The notes under the pieces are model-generated. The model was given only the letters and a program-made list of their open reading frames with translations. It was not told the origin of the DNA and ran no database searches. The translations under genes were made by a program, and so were the position numbers. DNA of 51,117 nucleotides from Pirellulales bacterium (lineage in GTDB: Bacteria; Planctomycetota; Planctomycetia; Pirellulales; Thermoguttaceae): the NCBI GenBank assembly GCA_016931995.1, contig JAFGDS010000148.1, positions 1 through 51,117 on the forward strand, written 5' to 3'. Positions 43,375 to 51,117 of this stretch are shown piece by piece. Within the stretch, counting starts at the first letter, position 1. Each line of letters starts with the position of its first letter.

Positions 43375-43953
43375 ATGAACGTTTGCCAAGACGACCCAAC
43401 TTCCTTCGACACGGAGCTGGTCCGGTTGGTCCGGGCCGCGCAGGCGGGGGATCCTCGCGCGTTCGACCGGCTCCTCGAGCGGTTCGAGCCCACCGTGCAG
43501 GCCATCGTATTGCGGCGGCTGCACAATCGGGCCGACGCCCAGGAGCTGTGCCAAGAGGTCTTCATCCAAGCCCTGCGGAAGCTCCACCAGTTGGACGACC
43601 CCCGCTGCTTTGCCGGCTGGTTGCGAGCCATTGCCGTGCGGATGGCGATCAATCGGGCGGTCCGGCGCGGGCCAGTGGCCACGATCGAGCCCAGCCGGAT
43701 CGAGGCGGGCTACGCGGAGACCGAGACCCCGCTGGGCGCCGCCCTGGCGCACGAGCGCCGCACCCAGGTCCATCGCGGGCTGGGCCGGCTCCAGTCGCTC
43801 GATCGCGATACGCTCGTGGCGTTCTACTTCCGCGGGCAATCGCTGGTCCAGATGAGCGACGAGTTCCGCTCGCCGGTGGGCACGATCAAGCGTCGGCTGC
43901 ACGTCGCGCGGAAACGCCTGGCCAAGGAGCTGGCCGAGCTCGCCCCGGCGTGA
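43375..43953 (+). CDS. ECF-type sigma factor (second)
   Basis: 192 aa. Region 2 has AFDRLLERFEPTVQAIVLRRL, DAQELCQEVFIQALRKL and FAGWLRAIAVRMAINRAVRR. Region 4 has RLQSLDRDTLVAFYFRGQSL and SPVGTIKRRLHVARKRLAKE. It differs clearly from the 35711 sigma factor, so they are not recent duplicates. No anti-sigma gene follows; a palindromic element and then the convergent secretin gene come next. Region-4 wording (SLVQMSDEF, SPVGTIKRR) resembles planctomycete-specific ECF groups. Confidence 0.9.
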   Translation: MNVCQDDPTSFDTELVRLVRAAQAGDPRAFDRLLERFEPTVQAIVLRRLHNRADAQELCQEVFIQALRKLHQLDDPRCFAGWLRAIAVRMAINRAVRRGPVATIEPSRIEAGYAETETPLGAALAHERRTQVHRGLGRLQSLDRDTLVAFYFRGQSLVQMSDEFRSPVGTIKRRLHVARKRLAKELAELAPA

Positions 43954-43971
43954 GCGGGGGGCGCCGCTGCT

Positions 43972-44049
43972 GGGTGCCATGTCCACGCTTGCGTGGCCAT
44001 GCATTGGCAACGTGGTTCACATGTCCACGCAGGCGTGGACATGGCACCC
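43972..44049. repeat. Palindromic element, TCCACG family
   Basis: 25-nt arms at 43972-43996 and 44025-44049 with one mismatch; the core is TGCCATGTCCACGCTTGCG. It lies between the convergent second sigma gene and the secretin gene. It is a fuller version of the short copy at 6029. Confidence 0.82.
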
Positions 44050-44146
44050 TACGAGCCGCGTTTTCGAAAGAAAAAGGGTCGCCGTCAACTCCCGGAGGAG
44101 TCGGCGGCGGCCCGAGCGATTGGACGCGTGGCGACGCGAGAGCCGT

Positions 44147-47100
44147 TTACGATCCCGCGGAACCGGTGGCGAGTCGTTCTTCCTCTTCGCGCTGGATGAT
44201 GATCCGTGGCGTGACCATCATCATCAGGCTTTGCGTCTCGCGACCGATACCCACGTTCTTGAACAACCGGCTGATGTAGGGAATCTTGTTGAGGATGGGC
44301 ACGCCGGCCTCGGTGCGGCCCTCGCTGAGGCGTTTGATGCCGCCCAGGAGCACGGTGCCTCCGTCGGGCACGCTCACGGTCGTGCTCACCGAGACGAACG
44401 AGTAGGTCGGCAACTGGACGGTGGTGCCCTGCGAGGTCGTCGACGCGATGTTGTTCGCCTTCGTGTTGTCGTCGGGCACGTCCTGGTTGCCTTCGGTGGA
44501 CGTGTCCCTCGTGGTGGTCGTTTCGCCGGTGAAGGTGAACGTGTTCACGTCGCCGATCTGGCTGAAGAACGGCACGACGGTGAGCCGGACGAAGCGTCGG
44601 TCGGACGAGACCACGGCCTGCACCGAGAGGAACGTGCCCTCGGACAAGATGACGATCACCGGTTGCTGGGCGGCGGCGAAGTCGCCGACCACCGGGACCA
44701 GGCCCATGACGAAGGGGCTTTGGGATTGGTCCATCACGGAGGCGATCTGGCCGTCGAAGAGGGTGACCTTTGGGGCCTGGAGGACGTTGGTCCGGCGATC
44801 GCTCTGCGCGGCGTTGATGAAGAAGAAGGCCTCTATGTCGCTCAAGATGGCGAAGCCCATCGAGGCGCCCGCCGTGGCGTCGAACCCGCCGAACTGCGGC
44901 ACGGCCAGCCCGTAACTGTTCTGGGTGAACGGAATGTCCAGATCGGCCGAGAAGACGCCTGGGGCCGACATGCCCACGGTCACACTGCGGCCGTGGTCCT
45001 TATCGGTCAGGTCGCGGGCCGGCTCCTGGTTTTCGGTGTCGTCATCGTCATCATCATCGTCGTCATCGTCACCGGTGGTTTGATCCTCCAGAGGCTGGCC
45101 GAACACCTGGAGGGGCCCGTCGATGTCGTCGTCGATGTTGAAGTCGAAGTCGACGCCGATCCGCTCGAAGAAGTTGTCGTTGAGCGTGATGAAGCGGACT
45201 TCGATGGTCACCTGGAGGTCCTGCAGCCGACGGAGCTGGTCCAAAAGGTCGACGATCTCCTCGTGGACGTCCTCGGTTTGGGTAACAACCAGGGTGAGAT
45301 TGGTTGGATATTCGCGGATTTGTCCCGGCCCGCCGTGCACTTCGGCCCAGCTTTCCGGCTCGATGGTGGTGGTAATCAGTTCGATGAGGGTGTCGAAATC
45401 GGCGTTGGCGCCGCCGCCCAGTCCGCCGGGTCCGGCGCTCATGGGCGCGTCGCCGCCCGCCGTGCCGCCGGCCATCGGACCCTGCCTGGTCATTTGGGCC
45501 AGCACGGCGCTATCGATCGTGGCGTTGGGCAAGGAGTCGGTGGCGGAGACGAATCCCAGGGGCGGCGCGCCGCCGAACGAGGCGTTGTTGAACCCGGCGC
45601 GGCCCATGGCGTCGTTGTACGCCCCGTTCATGCCCATCCTCGAGTTCGGGATGAAATTCGGAATCGGCACCACGAGGTCGGCCACGTGGTACGTCCGCGT
45701 GTACGTCACGCCGGCGCGGTGTTGTTCGCTGGTGATTTTCAGCACGTCGTCCTCGATGACGTAGCTCAGGTGATGCGGCTTGAGAATCAGGTTCAAGGCG
45801 CTGGAGAACGGGATGTCCTGGGGAAGATTGACCGACACCCGCTTATCCGAGCCGACGCCCTCCTCGGCGAAGCCTTGCGGATCGAGGTACATGTTCACGC
45901 CGGCCAGTTGGGCAAGCTGCTCGAGCACCGCGGCCAGCGGCGCGTCGGGGAACTGCAGCGAGACGGGCGTCTTGAGCTTCTGCTCGATTTCCATCTCCCG
46001 CTCCGTCCGCCGGCTGCGTTGTTCGGCCAGCCACTTCGATCGGAGCTGCGTGATCTCGTTCCAATGCCTCGCGTCGGGGAAGATCAAGGGGTTGCGGTCG
46101 TCGTAGGGCGTGGACGCGACGTCCACCGATTCCAGCGCGTCGAGGAACCCTTGCTCCTTGTCCGCGGCGATGGAGCGATTATTCATCACGCGGCGGATGA
46201 ATTTCGCGTTCAAGGCGATCTGCAGCGCCACGGGATCCTCGGGCGCCAGCTCGACGGCCTGTTTGGCCACGACCTCGGCCTCGGGGTACCGCTGCTCCTC
46301 GATGAGGCGGTTGTACTCGGAGACGAGGTTTTTGAGCTTCTCCTGCACCTCGAGGCGGTACTGCTGATCCCGCTCGATCTCGTCGCGGGTTTGCTGGTTC
46401 TTCCGCGTCAGTTCGATCCGCCCGCGGTTGTCCTCGATGAATTGCCGCATTTCCGCGATGCTCCGGTCGATCCGGCGGAGGATGGCGGTCCGCGCGGCGG
46501 GCTCCAGATTCGTCACTTCCACCCGGGCGCGCGTTTGCTCGAGAATCGTTAGCGCGGTTTGCGGGTCGGATTCGCGAAGCTGCGCGGCGCGGCGCTCCTG
46601 ATGGGCCACGTCGCTGTTGACCTGGCGGGCCAATAGCTGCTGTGCCGTCGCGGCGTCGGTGGCCAGCGAGGGCGGGGCCGACGGCGCGGACGCCGGCGCC
46701 GAGAGCAATTGCAGCCGCTCCTGGAGCTTCTGCCGCGTGAGCGGGTCAAGCTGATCGCGGTACTGATTTGCCTGGCGATAGTAATCCAACGCCTGGTCGG
46801 CGTTGCGGGCCTTGAGCGCGGCCTCGCCTTGTTTGAACAGGAGCATGGCGGGATCTCCGCCGGCCGAAGGCATGTCCATCACGGGCGCGGGCGTGGGCAG
46901 GTTCTGCGCGATCTCCAGCGGCCGGGGAGGCGGCGGAGGCGTCAGGTTCGTCGCCTGGATGATTCGCGTGGGATCGTTCGCGCCGTCGTACACGGCGTGC
47001 GACGCCCGCGGGTCCACGTCCGCCGGCGCCGTGGCCGGCGTGACCTGCGTGGCCGTGGCCTGCACGACGCCGGCGCCGGCCGAGCGGGCCGCGTCCTGCC

Positions 47101-48046
47101 GTCGGGCGTGGCCGATCCGCGCCAAGAGCGTGTCGGGGCTCGCGTCCAGCGGGCCGTAATTCAGCCCCTGGGCCCTCGCCTGGTTGGCCAGCCGTTCCGC
47201 CTCGTCGTAGTCGCCCCAGTTCAATAGGGATTCGGCTTGCTCCATCATGGTCCGGGCGAATTGCCAGCGGTAGGTTTCGGTGTTGCGCCGCTCGGCTTGC
47301 TGGGCCATGAGGTCGCTGTATTTCGCGATGGCGGTTTCCACCAGATGCGGGCTGTCGTCTCGCGGGCCGTAGGGAACGCCGTACGTCTTCGCCTGCCGAA
47401 TCATGTCGGTTGCCCGGCGGACGTCGCCCATGGCTAGGGCTTGCCGGGCCGACAACAGCAGCCGATCGCTGGCGGCCCGGGTGGCCGGATCGACGGGGAC
47501 CGCGGGCGGCGCCTCGGCGGAGGCCATGGCGTAGCCGGCCGCGCCGGTCGAGGCCGGGTTGGTCGGCGAGAACGGCGTGGCGCTGGGGGCGCCCGCCGCG
47601 GACATCGCGCCGTGTTGCAGGAAGGGATCGGGCGAGGAGGCCGGCGTCGCGCCGCCGGAAAAAGGAATCGCGCCAAACGGAGATCGGGAGCCCGCCGCCG
47701 CGCTGCCGGGGGCCGCGCGCCGCCGGTCCAGATCGCGACGCGCCTTGGCCGGCGTGTCGGCCAACGGATTGAACGAGCCGGCCGTTACGCCGAGCGATTC
47801 GGCGCGGGCGATCAATTGCTCCGCGACGTCCAGGTGGCCTTCGCTCATGGCCTGACGCGCCCGGACGAGCAGGTCGTCCATCCGCGGGCGTTGGGTCTCG
47901 GCCGAAACGCCGCCGGCCGACGCGGACGTCGCGGCGGGGAACGAGGCCGCGGGGGCGATTGTCCCGGATTGAGCGAAAGTGAGCGTTGCCGCGAGGCAGC
48001 ACGCCACGGCCAACATGCCCGTCAGGGTTCTTGCGGTCGTGTTCAA
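44147..48046 (-). CDS. Large secretin (GspD/PilQ-like) with N-terminal helical repeats
   Basis: 1299-aa outer-membrane secretin. A TTG start at 48046 is proposed: GAGGAG lies 8 nt upstream and it gives a full signal peptide (TLTGMLAVACCLAATLTFA); the next Met is 11. Residues 58-110, 195-245 and 264-316 are three copies of a ~50-residue helical repeat (A-x-G-D-x-x-x-A pattern, ending YGP-x-D-x-SP). A fourth TPR-like unit follows, then long coiled coil. An STN/N0-like domain lies near 690-760 (LAAVLEQLAQLAGVNMYLDP). The secretin domain ends with VPILNKIPYISRLF and SLMMMVTPRIII. An acidic poly-Asp run lies within it (DNA 45036-45078). It forms the outer ring of a T2SS/T4P-like machine. Confidence 0.9.
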   Translation of the reverse strand: MNTTARTLTGMLAVACCLAATLTFAQSGTIAPAASFPAATSASAGGVSAETQRPRMDDLLVRARQAMSEGHLDVAEQLIARAESLGVTAGSFNPLADTPAKARRDLDRRRAAPGSAAAGSRSPFGAIPFSGGATPASSPDPFLQHGAMSAAGAPSATPFSPTNPASTGAAGYAMASAEAPPAVPVDPATRAASDRLLLSARQALAMGDVRRATDMIRQAKTYGVPYGPRDDSPHLVETAIAKYSDLMAQQAERRNTETYRWQFARTMMEQAESLLNWGDYDEAERLANQARAQGLNYGPLDASPDTLLARIGHARRQDAARSAGAGVVQATATQVTPATAPADVDPRASHAVYDGANDPTRIIQATNLTPPPPPRPLEIAQNLPTPAPVMDMPSAGGDPAMLLFKQGEAALKARNADQALDYYRQANQYRDQLDPLTRQKLQERLQLLSAPASAPSAPPSLATDAATAQQLLARQVNSDVAHQERRAAQLRESDPQTALTILEQTRARVEVTNLEPAARTAILRRIDRSIAEMRQFIEDNRGRIELTRKNQQTRDEIERDQQYRLEVQEKLKNLVSEYNRLIEEQRYPEAEVVAKQAVELAPEDPVALQIALNAKFIRRVMNNRSIAADKEQGFLDALESVDVASTPYDDRNPLIFPDARHWNEITQLRSKWLAEQRSRRTEREMEIEQKLKTPVSLQFPDAPLAAVLEQLAQLAGVNMYLDPQGFAEEGVGSDKRVSVNLPQDIPFSSALNLILKPHHLSYVIEDDVLKITSEQHRAGVTYTRTYHVADLVVPIPNFIPNSRMGMNGAYNDAMGRAGFNNASFGGAPPLGFVSATDSLPNATIDSAVLAQMTRQGPMAGGTAGGDAPMSAGPGGLGGGANADFDTLIELITTTIEPESWAEVHGGPGQIREYPTNLTLVVTQTEDVHEEIVDLLDQLRRLQDLQVTIEVRFITLNDNFFERIGVDFDFNIDDDIDGPLQVFGQPLEDQTTGDDDDDDDDDDDTENQEPARDLTDKDHGRSVTVGMSAPGVFSADLDIPFTQNSYGLAVPQFGGFDATAGASMGFAILSDIEAFFFINAAQSDRRTNVLQAPKVTLFDGQIASVMDQSQSPFVMGLVPVVGDFAAAQQPVIVILSEGTFLSVQAVVSSDRRFVRLTVVPFFSQIGDVNTFTFTGETTTTRDTSTEGNQDVPDDNTKANNIASTTSQGTTVQLPTYSFVSVSTTVSVPDGGTVLLGGIKRLSEGRTEAGVPILNKIPYISRLFKNVGIGRETQSLMMMVTPRIIIQREEEERLATGSAGS

Positions 48047-48546
48047 CTCCGTTTCTCCTCTGCTGGAAAGACTCGCGGGAGTCCTGGTGCGATAGGCGAC
48101 TTTTCGCGTGCGTACCGTCGGCGCGTGCCGCGAGTGGATGCGCGCAGCGGATGCTCCGGGGAGACCCCCGGCCGCTTGCCACCCATCCCGGCGGGACACC
48201 CGAAGGCGCGCCAACCGCGATCGGTTGTTCGATTAGGTCTTCAGGGATTCGGTAGAAGAGTGCGGGATGAATACTCGGACGGCGAGGCCGGGTCAAGAGC
48301 ATTTCCCGGCCATTCAGTCCCGCGGCGGGATTTTTTTGCCAAGGGGGGAAGACAAGACACTAGCCGGCTCGGGTCGGGACCCCGCCGCGGCAATAAAAAG
48401 TGGCCGTGGCCCGCCCGAGGGCACGTGCCGTCCAGGGCAAGAAGAAGTCATCCCGAGCGCCGCGAAGGACCTCGCCGACCAAGGAGGTTCTTCGCTTGCG
48501 CTCGGACTGCCCGGGTAAATCGCTCGTTGACGCGGCGTGCGCGGCG
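48047..48546. other. Gap between GMG-repeat gene and secretin
   Basis: About 500 bp with no supported gene. It contains the inverted repeat at 48448-48513 and an A/T run near 48330. The latter follows CCCGCGGCGGG on the plus strand and so does not fit as a terminator for the minus-strand genes. The secretin ribosome binding site GAGGAG is at its left end. Confidence 0.4.
48448..48513. repeat. Inverted repeat, TCCTGAGCG family
   Basis: Arms CATCCCGAGCGCCGCGAAGG and TTCTTCGCTTGCGCTCGG are complementary with mismatches, a diverged copy of the family at 10107 and 26312. Confidence 0.6.
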
Positions 48547-50577
48547 TTATTCGCCCATACGGGGCGGCATGACGGCGCCTCCGCCCGCTCCCGGCATGCC
48601 CATGCCCATGCCCGGCATGCCCATTCCCGGCATGCCCATGCCCGGCATGCCCATGCCCGGCATGCCCATGCCCGGCGCGCCCAGGGCGCCGGTCGCGGTG
48701 GATTTCTGTTTTTCAACCTCTGGCTGATCGTCGACGTCGGAACGGACTTGCAGAACGCCGTCGGGATCCATGAGGAGGATCTCGCCGGGATAGGTCAGGT
48801 CACGGTTTTTGCCGGGCAGCCGCTGGCCGCCCTGCATGTCCAGGACGAGCATTTTGGTCATGTAGTCGATCTTCTCGGGCACCGGCGGCATGGGGAACCC
48901 GGGGATGGGGGGAGCGCCCGCGCCGGTGCCCCGGGCGGCCCGGGGCGTGCGCCGCCTCCCGCCGCGGTCCGGCGCGGCGTCGCCGCCCTCGGGCAACGCC
49001 GGCCCGAACGGGCCCGGCGCCATGCCGCCTTGCGCGGCCGTGGGTTGTGGCGGATCCTGATCGGGGAAATCCACCACCATGCCAAGCTTGACCGGGAACT
49101 CGCTCGACACTTCGGCGCCCGTCTGCTCGTCCCAGTGGATGGCCAGGATCGTGGCCGAGGGTTCGACGTCCACCTGGCTGGGAGACGAAACGGAGACGGC
49201 CAGGAGCCGATCGTCGCGCGGGACGAATACCACGTCGCTCGGATCGCTCCAGGGCGAGACGATGTGCGCCTTCTTGTCGTCGCCGCGCTCGCGGAGCTGG
49301 CGGGCAAGGTATTGTGGCGGCACGTTGTAATTGGGGTTGGCGAAGTAGATACGAACGCGATAGCGGTAGCGTTTGCCGGGTTGGGCCGTGAAATCGAAGA
49401 ACCGGAAAAGCCTGTAGGGCGAATACGTCTGCCCGGCCATGCCGCCGCCGGGCATGCCGGCCCCAGGTCCCATTCCCATGCCGGGACCGCCCATTCCCAT
49501 GCCGGGCCCACCCATGCCCATGCCGGGCATTCCCATGCCGGGACCGCCCATGCCCATGCCGGGACCGCCCATGCCCATGCCAGGACCGCCCATGCCCATG
49601 CCCATGCCGGGTGCGCCGGGTCCGCGGGCCCCAGGCTCATCCGTTCCGGGGACATCCGGATCGTCCGAGCCGGGTTCGTCGCCGGGCGCGCCGGCCGGTT
49701 TGGTCGGATCGTGGCCGGGCATGCCGGGCATTCCTTCGGGGGTCATCGCCATAAGCGGAATCTCCGGCGGATGCGCCACCTCGTCGCCCCAGTTCCGGTC
49801 GGCCCGCTGCGGCAGGAAGGACGTCAGCCACAAATCGGTGAACTGCGTGGGAACGACCTCCGTGCCCGCGCCCAGCGTCATACGTTGTTTCTCGATGTAC
49901 TGGTTCAGCCGTCCGTACGGAATCGCCCATTTCAGATTCTCGACGTCGTCGTCCTCCGACTCGACTTCGGCGCGTTCGACCTGATAGTACGTGACGGTGG
50001 GGAGAAGGTCGTTCGGGAACCGTTTCGCGGCGTCGCGGAAGCAATCCTGATAGGATCGGAACAGCTTTTCGGCGCTCACCAGTCCGGTCAGTAGAACCCA
50101 GCGGCGTCCCTGCGGCGCCTGGCTGACGTTGCCCCCCGCGCCGACCGCCCCGCCCATCATCCCTCCCCCGGCGCCGCCCACCAGAGTGAAACGGCCCACG
50201 CCGGCCGACGCGCGGAGGTCCTCGACGGTGAACAGCGCCGGCTCGCCCCGGGGATTGAGCGGGTCGGGTACGGGCGGGTTCCACGCCTGCTCCAATTGGT
50301 AGGGCTTCACGGCGACGGGGTTGACGATCTTCGCGATCTCATCCGTGAATTCCTTCGTCTTGGGCACCTCCGGCCCGTCCGAGTTCTCGATGCCCTGTTG
50401 TATCTTCTCGGCGGCGGCGCGAAGATCGTCCGGCGTCTTGTCGAAACGATCGCGCCCGACGCCGGCGTAGACAAAGCCCAGGAAGCAGAGCACGACCGCG
50501 CCGAAGAGGATCTTCTCCCCGTTGCGGGCGAGGAATCCAACAATCGCCTGCTTGTCGAACTTCATTTTCACTTTCAT
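48547..50577 (-). CDS. Membrane protein with (MGMGGPG)n repeats, secretin locus
   Basis: 676 aa. A short basic N-terminus is followed by one membrane helix (ILFGAVVLCFLGFVYAGVG, about 23-41). Most of the protein is then predicted periplasmic, with a fibronectin-like stretch around 385-480 (KRYRYRVRIYFANPNYNVPP). Two low-complexity arrays are encoded: MGMGGPG-type (DNA 49439-49612) and MGMPG-type near the C-terminus (DNA 48590-48672). The ATG has GGAGG 7 nt upstream. Position before the secretin suggests a PilO/PilP-like or planctomycete-specific structural part of that machine. Known homologues are not recalled by name. Confidence 0.75.
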   Translation of the reverse strand: MKVKMKFDKQAIVGFLARNGEKILFGAVVLCFLGFVYAGVGRDRFDKTPDDLRAAAEKIQQGIENSDGPEVPKTKEFTDEIAKIVNPVAVKPYQLEQAWNPPVPDPLNPRGEPALFTVEDLRASAGVGRFTLVGGAGGGMMGGAVGAGGNVSQAPQGRRWVLLTGLVSAEKLFRSYQDCFRDAAKRFPNDLLPTVTYYQVERAEVESEDDDVENLKWAIPYGRLNQYIEKQRMTLGAGTEVVPTQFTDLWLTSFLPQRADRNWGDEVAHPPEIPLMAMTPEGMPGMPGHDPTKPAGAPGDEPGSDDPDVPGTDEPGARGPGAPGMGMGMGGPGMGMGGPGMGMGGPGMGMPGMGMGGPGMGMGGPGMGMGPGAGMPGGGMAGQTYSPYRLFRFFDFTAQPGKRYRYRVRIYFANPNYNVPPQYLARQLRERGDDKKAHIVSPWSDPSDVVFVPRDDRLLAVSVSSPSQVDVEPSATILAIHWDEQTGAEVSSEFPVKLGMVVDFPDQDPPQPTAAQGGMAPGPFGPALPEGGDAAPDRGGRRRTPRAARGTGAGAPPIPGFPMPPVPEKIDYMTKMLVLDMQGGQRLPGKNRDLTYPGEILLMDPDGVLQVRSDVDDQPEVEKQKSTATGALGAPGMGMPGMGMPGMGMPGMGMPGMGMGMPGAGGGAVMPPRMGE
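49439..49612. repeat. In-gene repeat encoding MGMGGPG
   Basis: Repeats of about 21 nt (unit CCCATGCCCATGCCGGGACC plus one base) run with small variations inside the membrane protein gene. The same unit recurs in the next gene from 51017 to the window edge. Confidence 0.85.
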
Positions 50578-50613
50578 CGTCTCGCCTCCGTTTCGGTTGG
50601 TCCTCGGCGACCG

Positions 50614-51117
50614 CTAGGGTTGTCCGCCGGGCGCGGCTGCCGCAGGCGCCGGGCCGGGCGGTGTCGCCGGCGCGGCGGGCGGCATCCCAGGCGCGCTGGG
50701 CGCGACCGGCGGCCCAGCGGGCGCCACGGGGCCCGGCCCTGCCGGCGGCGCGCCAGGGCCAGGTGCGACCGGCGGCACGCCAGGCGGCGCGGCGGCGGGT
50801 GGTGTACCGGCCGGCGGTTGATCCGCGGGCACACCGGGCTGGGTCGCGGGTTGTTCGGTCGGCGCGGCGGTCGCCTCGGTTGTCGGTTCACCCGCCGTTC
50901 CGGTGCCCAGCTTGCTCCAGTCGGGCGGATTGTAGAGGTAGATGATGCCGTGGAGCTCGAGGGTGACCGCGTAAGGGCTAACCTCTTCGGCCTGGCTTGG
51001 GTCGCCGCCGAGGGCGCCCGCGCCCATGCCGGGGCCGCCCATGCCCATGCCGGGGCCGCCCATGCCCATGCCGGGGCCGCCCATGCCCATGCCGGGACCG
51101 CCCATGCCCATGCCGGG
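50614..51117 (-). CDS. Gly/Met/Pro-rich protein, 5' end off window (partial)
   Basis: Only the last ~167 residues are inside the window. They start within an MGMGGPG array (at least four units) that continues past the edge. Next comes a short folded-looking segment (VSPYAVTLELHGIIYLYNPP), then about 100 residues of Pro/Ala/Gly-rich tail. The segment YAVTLELHGIIYLYNP recalls the C-terminal part of PilO-like or related pilus assembly proteins in planctomycetes; this is inference. Its stop is 36 nt before the start of the next minus-strand gene, so they are probably one operon with the secretin. Confidence 0.65.
   Translation of the reverse strand, partial: PGMGMGGPGMGMGGPGMGMGGPGMGMGGPGMGAGALGGDPSQAEEVSPYAVTLELHGIIYLYNPPDWSKLGTGTAGEPTTEATAAPTEQPATQPGVPADQPPAGTPPAAAPPGVPPVAPGPGAPPAGPGPVAPAGPPVAPSAPGMPPAAPATPPGPAPAAAAPGGQP
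51017..51117. repeat. In-gene 21-bp tandem repeat running off the edge
   Basis: A near-perfect 21-bp period (CCCATGCCCATGCCGGGGCC plus one base) of at least four units continues to the last base. Copies are more alike than those at 49439-49612, suggesting recent expansion. Confidence 0.9.

Noticed and set aside
43979-46552. 857-codon open frame antisense to the secretin gene
   Set aside because: High GC makes long antisense frames common. The protein is rich in Val/Gly/Asp/Arg with no domain, and the opposite strand has a clear secretin.

Overview
This 51-kb, high-GC window looks like the chromosome of a member of the Planctomycetota, probably a Pirellulales-like lineage; this placement is inferred from gene content. 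The evidence is a prepilin-type protein of the DUF1559 kind, an ECF sigma factor paired with an anti-sigma/prepilin-like fusion, Gly-Met-Pro repeat proteins beside a secretin, a GH57-galT-glgA sugar cluster, and many short palindromic elements between genes. I saw no tRNA, rRNA, CRISPR array, transposase or phage gene.

Layout. 1-6 kb: a periplasmic sugar-binding protein, a sodium:solute symporter and a large secreted glycosidase-like protein. 6.3-12.4 kb: rsfS and argS (4-nt overlap), a lower-GC secreted protein on the opposite strand, yidD, and a FlgI-like lipoprotein with HEAT-like repeats. 12.5-20.6 kb: smc, converging on an HDOD protein, then a secreted protein of unknown function and a GH57 glucanotransferase/amylase. 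20.7-23.4 kb: galT and glgA, co-directional with GH57 and probably serving glycogen/maltodextrin metabolism. 23.9-30.2 kb: a secreted TIM-barrel-like protein, a prepilin-like protein, a zinc-ribbon membrane protein, a UroD-like protein and two RNA methyltransferases (RlmI-like and TrmH/SpoU). 30.3-32.0 kb: a two-gene module of an OLD/AAA_21-type ATPase and a TOPRIM-like protein with an ATGA start/stop overlap. 32.3-37.4 kb: a trypsin-like protease, a sugar isomerase/epimerase-like protein, a zinc-ribbon/DUF2500-like protein, an ECF sigma factor and its overlapping anti-sigma-like gene. 37.4-42.3 kb: a TonB receptor, YfiR-like protein and second TonB receptor on the minus strand. 43.4-43.9 kb: a second ECF sigma factor. 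44.1-51.1 kb: a secretin, a membrane protein with (MGMGGPG)n repeats and a truncated related gene, forming part of a type II secretion/type IV pilus-like locus that continues off the right edge.

The best candidate for an unusual system is the ATPase/TOPRIM pair at 30308-31962. It has the organisation of split OLD-type defence systems (PARIS-like or RloAB-like), but its small partner does not obviously match a named family by eye. The second theme is repeats: at least nine loci carry palindromes of a few recurring families, some with perfect arms of 24-32 nt, plus a nested inverted repeat of about 390 bp at 26150-26539 and an eight-copy heptamer array beside a start codon.
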